The notes: generated by a model from the sequence alone, not told the origin. Shown: positions 15,836 to 23,533, numbered from the stretch's first letter. The stretch: DNA of 64,000 nucleotides from Bacteroidales bacterium UBA3289 (GCA_002361625.1 DETL01000021.1:44401-108400); one strand, 5' to 3'. Made by a program: numbers and translations.

Positions 15836-16072
15836 GGCGCAGGTCACCGGCTATCCTGGTATAGGTCACCGGACATCCTGGCGCAGGTGTCCTTCCTTAC
15901 CGGTCATTCAGGTGCAGGTGTCCTTCCCAATTGGCGCAGGTGTGATTTTCGGGTAGGGACCTGCGCCAAGAAATGGGCACAGACGCTTTCTGGCGGCGCA
16001 GGTCGCACGCCTTTTTCCACACCTGCGCCAAAAACAGCTACCACCTGCACCAAAAGAGACACCACCTGCTCC
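15836..16072. repeat. Left REP-like array of GGCGCAGGT / ACCTGCGCC
   Basis: Direct 9-base cores start at 15836, 15880, 15911 (GGTGCAGGT), 15933 and 15995; inverted cores start at 15959, 16021, 16043 (ACCTGCACC) and 16064 (ACCTGCTCC). The start-to-start spacings from 15911 to 16043 are 22, 26, 36, 26 and 22, a symmetric pattern that makes this part a large interrupted palindrome. GTAG at 15953-15956 sits two bases before the central inverted core, recalling the GTAG tetranucleotide that flanks REP hairpins recognised by RAYT transposases. The rest of 15796-16307 contains no gene that I can support. Confidence 0.85.
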
Positions 16073-16307
16073 GGACTTGCACAGAGATTATTTCATTGCA
16101 GGAAGCCGATCCTGCAATGCGCAGAGAACAAGCCGTTTATCTTGGATAAACAGAAAAATAAAATGGTCTTGCGAAAGACTAACCATCTGATATACAGCGA
16201 TTTTGCATGCAAGGCGGCAACGGCCCCGATTTTTGGGATAACCGCCAATTTTTCCGTAACATTGCAGCGGGTCGTCAACGGTGACGCCCGCTAAAACACA
16301 CTGGCGT

Positions 16308-16739
16308 ATGAGAAAGTTTTTGGAAGTGCTGGTGGATGAGGATGGAAAGTTCCACTTCTCTACCGACGGAAGTTTTCCCTGGAAAGAAGGAGCACCCGAC
16401 CCGGGCCTGTGGGACCAGGAATTCAGGCAGGTTCTCCGCGATCTGACGGAGTTCATGTGGCGGAATCCGCAGCAGGAAGTCAGCGCAGCCGTACGGATGC
16501 TGGCCATGGCGGAAATCCTGGGCAGCAGCCAACCCTATGACCAGGCCGAAGAGTTCTGGAGCCTGATGATGTTCGACACCATTCCCGAGTACGAGGGATT
16601 TGCCGCCCGGATCAAAAGGCCGTTCGGCTTCGACGACCGGAAAGTCGCCCGGCCCATCGTGGGCGGAGACGTCTCCCTTTTCTCTCCCAGCGCTTGGAAA
16701 ACCTCCTTCCCCATGCCTTTCGGTAAAGGAATGAATTGA
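16308..16739 (+). CDS. Unknown protein encoded just upstream of the RAYT transposase
   Basis: A 143-residue protein starting MRKFLEVLVDEDGKFHFSTD, which ends one base before the transposase start. It is acidic in its first half, has a helical middle (VRMLAMAEILGSSQPYDQAE) and a proline/phenylalanine-rich end. No signal peptide, membrane helix or known motif is visible. The tight coupling suggests an accessory protein of the transposase, such as a DNA-binding or regulatory partner, but this is context only. An earlier in-frame ATG (16281) would add nine residues. Confidence 0.6.
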   Translation: MRKFLEVLVDEDGKFHFSTDGSFPWKEGAPDPGLWDQEFRQVLRDLTEFMWRNPQQEVSAAVRMLAMAEILGSSQPYDQAEEFWSLMMFDTIPEYEGFAARIKRPFGFDDRKVARPIVGGDVSLFSPSAWKTSFPMPFGKGMN

Positions 16740-16740
16740 C

Positions 16741-17691
16741 ATGGCCTTCGAGAGAATTTGCTTCCGGAGGCTGCCCGACGGCAGTTTCCGGAAGGTTTAT
16801 CCGTTCCATGTGAGCCTGGAAGGGATGGCGGAACTCGCCCTGTGCCGGGATGATGAGGATTACGACGTAATGGTGAAATACCTGTTTGTCTGCGCCCGGC
16901 GGAAAAACGTCCTCGTCGTCATCTACATCGCCATGTCCAACCATGGGCATGCGACTATTCTTGCAACCGGGCAGGAAGAGGCCGATGCCTTCAAAGTCGA
17001 GTGGCTTCGGATGTATTCCCAATACTTCAGCCACAAGTATCGGCAGAAGAGAGTCCTGCGCCACACTTCGGCCGTGGCCCTGTATCTGGACTCGGACTGG
17101 TACGTCCGGAACACCCTGGCCTATGTCCCCAAAAACGCGCTGGACGCACTCTCCCGGGTGGAGGATTACCGCTGGTCGGGCTACCGGGGCATGTTCTGTG
17201 GAGGAAAGGTATCCGGCGGTTTCCGGTCAGCCGGTACGCTGAAGCGCAGGGAGAAAGAAGCCTGCTTCCACACCCACGATTCCCTGAAAGGCCTCCCCTG
17301 GATCCTGAATGCCGATGGGGAACTGGAACCCGCATCGGCCTGTGACCACGAGTACCTCGAATCCGCCTTCAACAATGACCAGGCCTATTTCCTGAGGATC
17401 ATCGGGACGGTCAACATGGCCGAAATGCATCAGAAACTGGTCGATAACCCCCGGCGGCGGCAGAACGATACGGAGATGATCAAAGCCATCGACAGCGTGT
17501 CCAAAGGTTGGTTCAATTCTCCGGTCCTGGACCTGCCCCGGGAAAAGAAGGCCCGCCTGCTTCCCTACATCTACCGGTCCTACCGAACCTCGGTCGCCCA
17601 GCTCGCACGTTGTTTCAATCTGGAGCCCGGCACCGTTGCCCGCATGGTCGGCCGTTCCCGTCGTAAACCGCACAAGGAAACCGCCGAATAG
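16741..17691 (+). CDS. REP-associated tyrosine (Y1, HUH) transposase, RAYT family
   Basis: A 316-residue protein with the Y1 signature: the HUH pair in SNHGHATI (His68, His70) and the catalytic tyrosine candidate Tyr128 in RNTLAYVPKNALDALSRVEDY followed by RWSGYRG, close to the family's Y-x2-N-P...DYxWSSY pattern. RAYTs cut and rejoin single-stranded REP hairpins. After residue 170 there is a C-terminal extension of about 145 residues ending in a helix-turn-helix-like segment (TSVAQLARCFNLEPGTVARM) similar to the DnaA-type HTH seen on some long RAYTs. The gene is flanked on both sides by palindromic arrays, its likely substrates. Confidence 0.85.
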   Translation: MAFERICFRRLPDGSFRKVYPFHVSLEGMAELALCRDDEDYDVMVKYLFVCARRKNVLVVIYIAMSNHGHATILATGQEEADAFKVEWLRMYSQYFSHKYRQKRVLRHTSAVALYLDSDWYVRNTLAYVPKNALDALSRVEDYRWSGYRGMFCGGKVSGGFRSAGTLKRREKEACFHTHDSLKGLPWILNADGELEPASACDHEYLESAFNNDQAYFLRIIGTVNMAEMHQKLVDNPRRRQNDTEMIKAIDSVSKGWFNSPVLDLPREKKARLLPYIYRSYRTSVAQLARCFNLEPGTVARMVGRSRRKPHKETAE

Positions 17692-17706
17692 TTTGGGTTT
17701 GGGTTT

Positions 17707-17889
17707 GGCGCAGGTATGGGCGTTTTGGCGCAGGTTCCGGCCGGCTTTGGCGCAGGTCATCGACCCTTCGGGGGCAGGTGTGTTTTTTGGGTAGGTACCT
17801 GCGCCAGGAAATGGGTCCTGGCACACTCTGGCGGCGCAGGTCTCACCCCTTTTTCCACACCTGCGCCAATACATGGGCACACCTGCGCC
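17707..17889. repeat. Right REP-like array of GGCGCAGGT / ACCTGCGCC
   Basis: Direct cores start at 17707, 17727, 17749, 17771 (GGGGCAGGT) and 17833; inverted cores at 17797, 17859 and 17881. Spacings from 17749 are 22, 26, 36, 26 and 22, identical to the left array. GTAG at 17791-17794 precedes the central inverted core by two bases. Sequence similarity to the left array extends between the cores. No gene is apparent between 17692 and 17991. Confidence 0.85.
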
Positions 17890-17972
17890 AAACGGGGATA
17901 CTTCCGCGTCAATGCTGGGGCAGGCCCATACGCCGGGAGGCCATTACGTCGACAGGAGATCCGGCGGGCCGT

Positions 17973-18012
17973 TACTCCGGCAGGTACTCGTCTACTCCGG
18001 CAGGTACTCGTC
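17973..18012. repeat. Tandem 20-bp duplication at a gene end
   Basis: Two exact, adjacent 20-base copies (TACTCCGGCAGGTACTCGTC) at 17973-17992 and 17993-18012 span the 3' end of the minus-strand gene that stops at 17992. The stop is kept: the codon after the last Glu is TAG at the junction and would be TAA with a single copy. Confidence 0.9.
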
Positions 18013-18372
18013 GATGGCGGCGGCGATGGAGAGGATGGTCTGGTAGAAGAGGATGTTGGAGTTCTTGAGGGGTAACCAGCGCTCGTCGGAACGGGAGGAG
18101 CGGAGGTATTTGTCCGTGTAGATGGTGCCGTAGGTGCCGATGTAGACCTGGACGGAACCGGTGGCATCGACCTTCATCGCCCGGATGGGGAAGGGTTCCG
18201 AGTAGCCGGATTTGCTGTCGAAGACGAGGGCGTTCATGTCGGTCTTCTCGCCGTCGTTGTTGGAGCAGTTCACGAAGCCGCCGGCCGCGCGGATGGACTC
18301 CCGGATGGCATCGTGGATGGCGTCACCGGCCTGGCGGTAGGTGTCGGCCAGGGCTGTCAGCTGTTTGTTCAT
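17992..18372 (-). CDS. Conserved-looking hypothetical protein
   Basis: A 126-residue soluble protein without signal peptide or known motif. It starts with helices (MNKQLTALADTYRQAGDAIH) and continues with mixed strands (VQVYIGTYGTIYTDKYL). Its ATG overlaps the stop of the upstream EamA transporter gene as ATGA, so it is almost certainly translated. I do not recognise the family. The last codons lie in a 20-bp tandem duplication. Confidence 0.65.
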   Translation of the reverse strand: MNKQLTALADTYRQAGDAIHDAIRESIRAAGGFVNCSNNDGEKTDMNALVFDSKSGYSEPFPIRAMKVDATGSVQVYIGTYGTIYTDKYLRSSRSDERWLPLKNSNILFYQTILSIAAAIDEYLPE

Positions 18373-19256
18373 TTCTTCTTGCCGGGTTTGAGGATCATGA
18401 AGACGATGGCGCCGATGCAGATGGCGATGCCGACGACCATCTGGGCCGTCAGGGGCTCGCGGAACATCAGGGTGCCGATGAGGATGGCGGTGATGGGCTC
18501 GAAAACGCCCAGGACCGAGGTCTTGGTGGGGCCGATGTAGCGGGTGGAGACGGCGAGGGTGAGCATCGACACCATCGTGGGAACGATGGCGAGGCCGATG
18601 AGGTTCGCCCAGTCCGCCGCCGTATCCACCCCTTCCACGGGAGACCCGCCCTGGACGGCGCGAATCGTCATGAACAGGGCTGACCCCGTAAGCAGGGCAT
18701 ACAGCGTGAGGGTATGCTCCGACACCTTCCGGATGCGCTTGCTCCGGTTCACGATGACCAGGTAGAAGGCGTAACTGAGGGCGCCCAGCATGGCCAGCAC
18801 CAAGCCCAGGAACCGGATTTCCACCCCCTGCGAAGGCTTGGACAACAGGACGATGCCGCCGAATGTCGCCAGGATGGACACCCAGGTCTGCCAGCTCGGA
18901 TACAGCCGCAAGGCCACCATGATCAAGGCGACGAATACGGGATACAGATACACGAGCGTCGTTGCCAACCCGCTGGGAATGAATTCATAAGAGTAGAACA
19001 GAAGCAGGCTGCTGCAAGCGAAGAGAATGCCCAGCAGGATCAGCACGGGAAGTTCCCGCCCCCGAACCTTGAAGGGCTCTTTCCGCAGGCCCATCCACAC
19101 CGCCAGCAGCAGGGCTGACAGGAAATACCGGAAGAACAGCATCACCAGCACCGGCACGCCGCTCTCCAGCAAAGGCTTCGCAAACAGCGGATTCGTCCCG
19201 TACGAGACCCCCGCTACAACGCCTGCGATATAACCATATACCCGTTTCTTGTCCAT
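18369..19256 (-). CDS. EamA/DMT family transporter
   Basis: A ten-helix inner-membrane transporter of 295 residues with two EamA halves: VYGYIAGVVAGVSYGTNPLF at the start and TMVSMLTLAVSTRYIGPTKT near the start of the second bundle's end. It ends with a basic KPGKKK tail. Substrate unknown; members export amino acids or nucleobase-like metabolites. The start at 19256 is preferred over 19268 because the promoter -7 box lies at 19266-19273. It is the first gene of a two-gene unit with the 126-residue protein. Confidence 0.9.
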   Translation of the reverse strand: MDKKRVYGYIAGVVAGVSYGTNPLFAKPLLESGVPVLVMLFFRYFLSALLLAVWMGLRKEPFKVRGRELPVLILLGILFACSSLLLFYSYEFIPSGLATTLVYLYPVFVALIMVALRLYPSWQTWVSILATFGGIVLLSKPSQGVEIRFLGLVLAMLGALSYAFYLVIVNRSKRIRKVSEHTLTLYALLTGSALFMTIRAVQGGSPVEGVDTAADWANLIGLAIVPTMVSMLTLAVSTRYIGPTKTSVLGVFEPITAILIGTLMFREPLTAQMVVGIAICIGAIVFMILKPGKKK

Positions 19257-19265
19257 TTCGGGCGG

Positions 19266-19297
19266 CAAAAGTACGACAAAAGGCCGAACTATGCAAA
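19266..19297 (-). promoter_or_regulatory. Promoter of the DMT transporter gene
   Basis: TTTG (19297-19294), 20 bases, TACTTTTG (19273-19266) on the minus strand; both boxes match the Bacteroidetes consensus. Confidence 0.75.
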
Positions 19298-19305
19298 GGA
19301 AAAGA

Positions 19306-19491
19306 TCATTCCTCGGCTGGATCGGCTTTCTGCGCAGGAGCGAGGCGCCCGTTTTTCCGAAGGGCTTCGTGGATGATCCATTGAAGCTGGCCGTTGGTGC
19401 TGCGGAACTCGTCCGCAGCCCAACGTTCCAGGGCCGACATCGTGTCCGGATCGATCCGGAGCACGAATGTCTTCATCGGCTCTTTCGCCAT
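19306..19491 (-). CDS. Ribbon-helix-helix (Arc-like) DNA-binding protein
   Basis: A 61-residue protein. Residues 6-45 (MKTFVLRIDPDTMSALERWA, then FRSTNGQLQWIIHEALRKNG) form one strand and two helices of the ribbon-helix-helix fold. It starts one base after the SPFH gene stop, so the two are co-transcribed. A perfect inverted repeat beside the shared promoter (20439-20455) is a natural candidate for its binding site. Confidence 0.82.
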   Translation of the reverse strand: MAKEPMKTFVLRIDPDTMSALERWAADEFRSTNGQLQWIIHEALRKNGRLAPAQKADPAEE

Positions 19492-19492
19492 C

Positions 19493-20422
19493 CTAATAGA
19501 GGCTTCCGGAGTTCACAACCGGCTGGGCGGGCTCTTCACCGCACAGGACGACGAGAAGGTTGCTCACCATCGCGGCCTTGCGTTCCTCGTCCAGATTGAC
19601 GATCCCGTCGCCTTCGAGCTTGTCCAGGGCGATCTTGACCATGCTCACAGCCCCTTCCACGATCTTCTCGCGGGCGGCGATGATGGCGTCTGCCTGCTGG
19701 CGGCGGAGCATCACGGCAGCGATTTCCGGCGCATAGGCCAGGTAGTTGATCCGGGCTTCCGTCACGTGGATACCGGCCATCGACAGGCGGTCGTTGAGGG
19801 TCCGGACCAGACGCTCGTTGATTTCTTCGGCGTTGCTGCGGAGGGTGAGCTCTTCCTTGGAGTCGGCGTTGTCATAGGCATAGCAGCCGGCCACCTGGCG
19901 CAGGGCGGCGTCGCTCTGCACGCGGACGAAATTCTCGAAAGCATGCGAGAGGGACCGGGCGGCGCTGCCTGTCGTCGGACCGGCAAGGGACTGGCTGTCG
20001 ATTTCGAACAGGGCCTTGTACGTGTCCTCCAGCTTCCAGACGAGGACCATGCCGATCAGGACCGGATTGCCGGCCTTGTCATTGACCTTGATCGGTTCGG
20101 GATTCAGGTTCCGGGCGCGGAGGCTTACGCTCTTGACGCTCAGGAGCGGGTTAATCCAGTAAAATCCTGTCCGCGTGAAGGTTCCGCTGTATTTTCCGAA
20201 GAAAACAAGGACCTTCGCCTCATTGGGCTCCAGCTTGATGAATCCCTTGGCGCCCAGGACGACGGCGACCAGGCAGAGTGCACCGAACAGGGCGTAGGTA
20301 CCGTTTTGCTCGGCCTTGATGAAGCAGAAAACGCCCAGCGCCACCAGGCACAGGATCAGGAGCAGGGCGACAAAACCGTTAAGGACCAAACCGTGGTAGG
20401 TTACTTCTTTCTTGTTTTCCAT
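19493..20422 (-). CDS. SPFH/band 7 domain membrane protein
   Basis: A 309-residue protein with two N-terminal membrane helices (about 12-34 and 43-60), a conserved IKLEPNEAKVLVFFGKYSGT strand region, and an SPFH domain to about residue 260. It includes ALRQVAGCYAYDN, RLSMAGIHVTEARINYLAYA and a helical AAVMLRRQQADAIIAAREKI segment as in stomatin/HflK relatives. SPFH proteins form large membrane rings that organise or regulate other membrane proteins. Its partner is a co-transcribed RHH regulator, and the promoter carries an adjacent operator-like repeat. Confidence 0.88.
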   Translation of the reverse strand: MENKKEVTYHGLVLNGFVALLLILCLVALGVFCFIKAEQNGTYALFGALCLVAVVLGAKGFIKLEPNEAKVLVFFGKYSGTFTRTGFYWINPLLSVKSVSLRARNLNPEPIKVNDKAGNPVLIGMVLVWKLEDTYKALFEIDSQSLAGPTTGSAARSLSHAFENFVRVQSDAALRQVAGCYAYDNADSKEELTLRSNAEEINERLVRTLNDRLSMAGIHVTEARINYLAYAPEIAAVMLRRQQADAIIAAREKIVEGAVSMVKIALDKLEGDGIVNLDEERKAAMVSNLLVVLCGEEPAQPVVNSGSLY

Positions 20423-20438
20423 AACTCTTTTCTTTTAT

Positions 20439-20455
20439 GATATCATTTTGATATC
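20439..20455. promoter_or_regulatory. Inverted-repeat operator beside the SPFH promoter
   Basis: Perfect repeat GATATCA-TTT-TGATATC (7-bp arms, 3-base spacer) lying one base from the -7 box, on its transcribed side. Its size and spacing suit a small dimeric or tetrameric regulator such as the RHH protein encoded in the same operon. Confidence 0.6.
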
Positions 20456-20456
20456 G

Positions 20457-20487
20457 CAAAGATAGTGGTATTTTTCGGAAATCCAAA
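20457..20487 (-). promoter_or_regulatory. Promoter of the SPFH-RHH operon
   Basis: TTTG (20487-20484), 19 bases, TATCTTTG (20464-20457) on the minus strand, a perfect match to the Bacteroidetes consensus. Confidence 0.78.
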
Positions 20488-20518
20488 AATATTTATCGAA
20501 TTTTAGTAAATTTTTCCC

Positions 20519-20551
20519 AAAAAAGGGCCGACGGTCAGTAACCGCCGGCCC
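20519..20551 (-). terminator. Rho-independent terminator of the DUF1080/Gfo operon
   Basis: On the minus strand GGGCCGGCGGT, a five-base loop and ACCGTCGGCCC (one mismatch) form an 11-bp stem directly followed by six T. It lies 30 bases after the stop of the DUF1080 gene. Confidence 0.88.
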
Positions 20552-20581
20552 TGAAAGCCGCTTGGACAAAATCAAGACTCC

Positions 20582-21916
20582 TTACAGTTCCTTGATCTTG
20601 ACGTTCCGGTAAGAAACGTGATCACCGTGATCCTGCAGGAGGATGTAGCCTTCCTCCGCATTGCCGAAGTTGGGCCAGTCCTTATACTTGCTGTAGGCCA
20701 CGAGGGCATTCCACATCTGGTTGTTGCGCTCGTATTCCAACAGCTTGTGCCCGTTGAGCCAGTGCTCCACGTGATTGCCGTTCACGATGACCATGGCCCG
20801 CTGCCAACCGTCGATGGTGTAGGTCTCCCAGACGCCCTTGGGCGCGGGGATCAGGTCATACAAGGAGCCCATGGTACGGTTGCCCTTCACACCCAGTTTC
20901 GCATCCGGATGGCGCTCGTCATCCAGAACCTGGAACTCGCAGCCGATGGCCGAGCCGGCGCCCTGGTTCGTGAAGGGATCCACGAAGTACTTGATGCCGC
21001 TGTTGGCGCCCGGGGTGAGCTTGAATTCCGCCTTGAGGATGAAGTTCTTATACTTCCGGTCGGTGATGATGTCGCCGCCGTTCGTGCTTTCGCTGCCGTC
21101 GCCCTTGTTCACGGAAAGGACACCGTCCTCCACGGTCCAGCCATGATCCGGGAAAGTCCCCAGCTTCTTCGCGCTCTGCCAGCCCGCCGTGCTCTTGCCG
21201 TCGAACAGAAGTTTCCATCCGTCAGCCACTTCCTCCGGAGTGAGCGTGTTCGCCACACAGTTCACGCAAGGGGCGTCGGTGGGCGTCGCATACTTCTCCA
21301 CATCCTTCGTGATGATGCGGATGTCCTTCCAGCACACATGGACGCCGAGCTGGTCGGCACCCACCACATGGACCTGCAGGGCGATGAAACCGGTGGGATC
21401 CACGTCATCGATGAGGTTCGTGCAGGGAATGCCGTTCACCCAGGTGCGGATATTCGGGCCGATGCATTCCACGCGGGCGTGGTTCCAGCCGTCCCTGTAA
21501 GCCTTCCGGGCGGGCTCGTTCTCCGTCATCCGGTACAGCCACATGCGGCGGGCCTCGTCATAGATGCCGCCGGTCCAGGCGCGCGGGGCCGGGTCGATCT
21601 CGAACTGGTACCCGTACACGACGCCACGGGCGTCGTCCTTGTGGCTCCGCAGCTGCACGCCGGAATTGATACCTTCCGTCAGGAAGTCGAACTCCAGGAT
21701 GAAGTCGCCATACTCCTTGGTCGTGGCGAGGAAAGAATTGACTTTGCTGTTGGTGGCGGTACCCACGATCATGCCGTCCTTCGCGGCGTACTTCGCCGTA
21801 CCGGTCACCTGCTTCCAGCCCTTGAGGTTCTTGCCGTTGAACAGCGGTTCCCACGGCTGGGCGTTTGCGAGGGTCGCCGCGAGGGCGAGACCCAGGATCA
21901 GTGCTAACTTTTTCAT
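20582..21916 (-). CDS. Exported protein with two DUF1080 (3-keto-disaccharide hydrolase) domains
   Basis: A 444-residue protein with signal peptide (MKKLALILGLALAATLANAQ) and two concanavalin-like DUF1080 domains, about 22-205 and 235-444. Each opens with the family phrase (WEPLFNGKNLKGWKQV; WKLLFDGKSTAGWQSA) and contains strands ending in a binding tryptophan (INSGVQLRSH; ANSGIKYFVD). Members of this family cleave 3-keto-glycosides or bind related sugars in the periplasm. It lies three bases after the Gfo/Idh/MocA oxidoreductase gene; paired genes of this kind are known to act in the oxidise-then-eliminate route for glycosides. The duplication of the domain within one chain is less common. 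Confidence 0.88.
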   Translation of the reverse strand: MKKLALILGLALAATLANAQPWEPLFNGKNLKGWKQVTGTAKYAAKDGMIVGTATNSKVNSFLATTKEYGDFILEFDFLTEGINSGVQLRSHKDDARGVVYGYQFEIDPAPRAWTGGIYDEARRMWLYRMTENEPARKAYRDGWNHARVECIGPNIRTWVNGIPCTNLIDDVDPTGFIALQVHVVGADQLGVHVCWKDIRIITKDVEKYATPTDAPCVNCVANTLTPEEVADGWKLLFDGKSTAGWQSAKKLGTFPDHGWTVEDGVLSVNKGDGSESTNGGDIITDRKYKNFILKAEFKLTPGANSGIKYFVDPFTNQGAGSAIGCEFQVLDDERHPDAKLGVKGNRTMGSLYDLIPAPKGVWETYTIDGWQRAMVIVNGNHVEHWLNGHKLLEYERNNQMWNALVAYSKYKDWPNFGNAEEGYILLQDHGDHVSYRNVKIKEL

Positions 21917-21919
21917 ATC

Positions 21920-23350
21920 CTACATTTTATAGTACTCTTCCCATCCCTTCCGCGGCGGCATCCCCACGAGGAGCGCATTGGCGAAAGGATCGTTCACAAT
22001 CTTCTTGGAAGCCGGGTCGAAGATGAGCTTGCGGCCGGTGCGGATGGCCACGACGCCCAGGGCGAAGGTCTGGCACATGGGGCCGAAGATCTCGAACGAC
22101 GAACGGGTCTTCTCCAGACCCTGGCAGGCGAGGAGGAAGTTCGCGAAGTGGTTGGAGAAGTTGCTCTCGTCCGGAACCTCGGGGAGGCGGGAAGCCATCT
22201 CGAGGGCCTTCTCCTTCGGGATGATCTGCAGCGGGGATCCATGGCTGCCACCCTTGAAGGTCAACTCCTTGGAATAGATGATCTTGCCCGGGCTGAGGGA
22301 GGAAGGGGTGAAGGTTCCGTCCATATTCGTCGCGGGAACGTCGGCGGCGTTATTCGTGGTGGGCCCGTACCCGGCCGGGAGCGGCGGGAAGTTCTTCTGT
22401 CCGTCGTACCACATCATCTCCACCGGTGGCATGTCGCCGCGGGGTCCGAACTTGAAGCGGAGGGTCGTCTCTTGCGGGAAGAAGAAGTCGTTGGCCCCGG
22501 TGAGCTTCAAAGGCTCGATCTCGTAAGGGAGGCCCAGTTCCAGGAACTCGTGGCACGTGTCGATGATGTGTGCGGCCCAGTCGCCGATGGCGCCCATGCC
22601 GAAGTCGAACCAGCCCCGCCAGTTGCCGGGATGGTACTTCCCGTTGTAATCATGCCATTGGGCCGTAGTGAGCCAGGTGTCCCAGTCCATGCCCTCGGGC
22701 AGCGGTTCCGCCTCCGGGAACTTCTTGATGTTCACGTCGTAAGGATGCCAACGGCGCCAGTCATTGTGGTGTGCGACGATCTTGTACACGTCCTTGATGA
22801 TGCCGGCTTCCTTCCAGGCCTTGAACTGGAAGTAGTTCTCCTCCGAGTGGCCCTGGTTGCCCACCTGGGTGGCGAGCTCCGGATGCCGCCGGGCCGCGTC
22901 CATCAGGAGTTCGCACTCGTAGAAGGTCCGGGCCATGGGCTTCTCCACATACACGTGCTTGCCGCAGTGCAGGGCGAGCATCGCGACGGGGAAATGGGCA
23001 AAGTCCGGAATGGCGATGCACACGGCGTCGAAATGGTCGCCGTACTCGTCGAAGAGCTTGCGAAAGTCCTTGAACAGCTTCGCCTTGGGGAATTTGGCGA
23101 TGGTTTCGCGGCTGCCGGCGCTCTCCGGATCCACGTCGCACAGGGCGACGATGTCGCAGAGCCCGGTGTTCATAAAGTCGTTGATAATCTGCGCACCGCG
23201 GTTCGCGATGCCGATGGCGGCGAGACGCACCTTGGCGCCCTTTTTGGGGGCCTGGCAGTCACCGGGATTCATCGCGGAAAGATGCTGCACGCCCAGAATA
23301 GCGCCGGCCGTTCCGAGTCCGGCCGTCTTGAGAAAAGTCCGTCGTTCCAT
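21920..23350 (-). CDS. Gfo/Idh/MocA family oxidoreductase, exported
   Basis: A 476-residue NAD(P)-dependent sugar oxidoreductase. The N-terminus MERRTFLKTAGLGTAGAILG is a twin-arginine-like export signal, as in secreted Bacteroidales members. The Rossmann domain follows (VRLAAIGIANRGAQIINDFM, then IVALCDVDPESAG), with the conserved EKP motif in HVYVEKPMAR. The C-terminal domain includes NYFQFKAWKEAGIIKDV and WFDFGMGAIGDWAAHIIDTC, typical of the large exported subgroup. It probably oxidises or reduces a sugar at C3, working with the DUF1080 protein encoded next. The start at 23350 is chosen because the export signal begins there. Confidence 0.9.
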   Translation of the reverse strand: MERRTFLKTAGLGTAGAILGVQHLSAMNPGDCQAPKKGAKVRLAAIGIANRGAQIINDFMNTGLCDIVALCDVDPESAGSRETIAKFPKAKLFKDFRKLFDEYGDHFDAVCIAIPDFAHFPVAMLALHCGKHVYVEKPMARTFYECELLMDAARRHPELATQVGNQGHSEENYFQFKAWKEAGIIKDVYKIVAHHNDWRRWHPYDVNIKKFPEAEPLPEGMDWDTWLTTAQWHDYNGKYHPGNWRGWFDFGMGAIGDWAAHIIDTCHEFLELGLPYEIEPLKLTGANDFFFPQETTLRFKFGPRGDMPPVEMMWYDGQKNFPPLPAGYGPTTNNAADVPATNMDGTFTPSSLSPGKIIYSKELTFKGGSHGSPLQIIPKEKALEMASRLPEVPDESNFSNHFANFLLACQGLEKTRSSFEIFGPMCQTFALGVVAIRTGRKLIFDPASKKIVNDPFANALLVGMPPRKGWEEYYKM

Positions 23351-23381
23351 ATGGTTTTCGTGTTTCAGTGTTTCGTTCCTA

Positions 23382-23412
23382 CAAATATACAACTATTTGG
23401 GTTCATCTGCAA
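23382..23412 (-). promoter_or_regulatory. Promoter of the Gfo/DUF1080 operon
   Basis: TTG (23412-23410), 20 bases, TATATTTG (23389-23382) on the minus strand; 31 bases before the ATG. Confidence 0.7.
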
Positions 23413-23470
23413 TCATTTGCCAGACACGAACAGAGGGCCGCCCTCGCTTAATTCCCGCTTAAAACGACCG

Positions 23471-23529
23471 TTAAGGCCGGCATTAACCGCCAAAGACAGC
23501 AAAAGGTTAATGCCGGCTTGTTATCTTTG
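23471..23529 (+). promoter_or_regulatory. TTAA-box promoter of the first CotH gene
   Basis: TTAA (23471-23474), 8 bases, TTAA (23483-23486), 20 bases, TTAA (23507-23510), 11 bases, TATCTTTG (23522-23529). There is no TTG at -33. Two of the boxes lie in the arms of a perfect 13-bp inverted repeat (GCCGGCATTAACC at 23476-23488, GGTTAATGCCGGC at 23505-23517). A further pair TTAA-N7-TTAA is at 23448-23462. The same box order occurs at 39417-39474 and 48315-48370. Confidence 0.65.
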
Positions 23530-23533
23530 CACC

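Larger units (their letters stand above)
15836..17889. mobile_element. RAYT-type element flanked by duplicate palindromic arrays
   Basis: Two similar repeat arrays (15836-16072 and 17707-17889) bracket a two-gene unit ending in a Y1 transposase. The arrays have the same order and spacing of direct and inverted cores, offset by 1838 bases, and both carry GTAG next to the central hairpin. This is the expected layout of a REP-associated transposase with its substrates. Whether the unit itself moves is inference; no target-site duplication is recognisable. Confidence 0.7.

Noticed and set aside
15836..16072. CRISPR array
   Set aside because: The repeats are only nine bases, occur in both orientations with regular but unequal spacing, the spacers are similar between the two arrays, and no cas gene is near.
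22148..23533. Upstream in-frame extension of the first CotH gene
   Set aside because: The frame stays open by chance antisense to the Gfo/Idh/MocA gene. The lipoprotein signal, the TATCTTTG box and the TTAA promoter all place the start at 23534.
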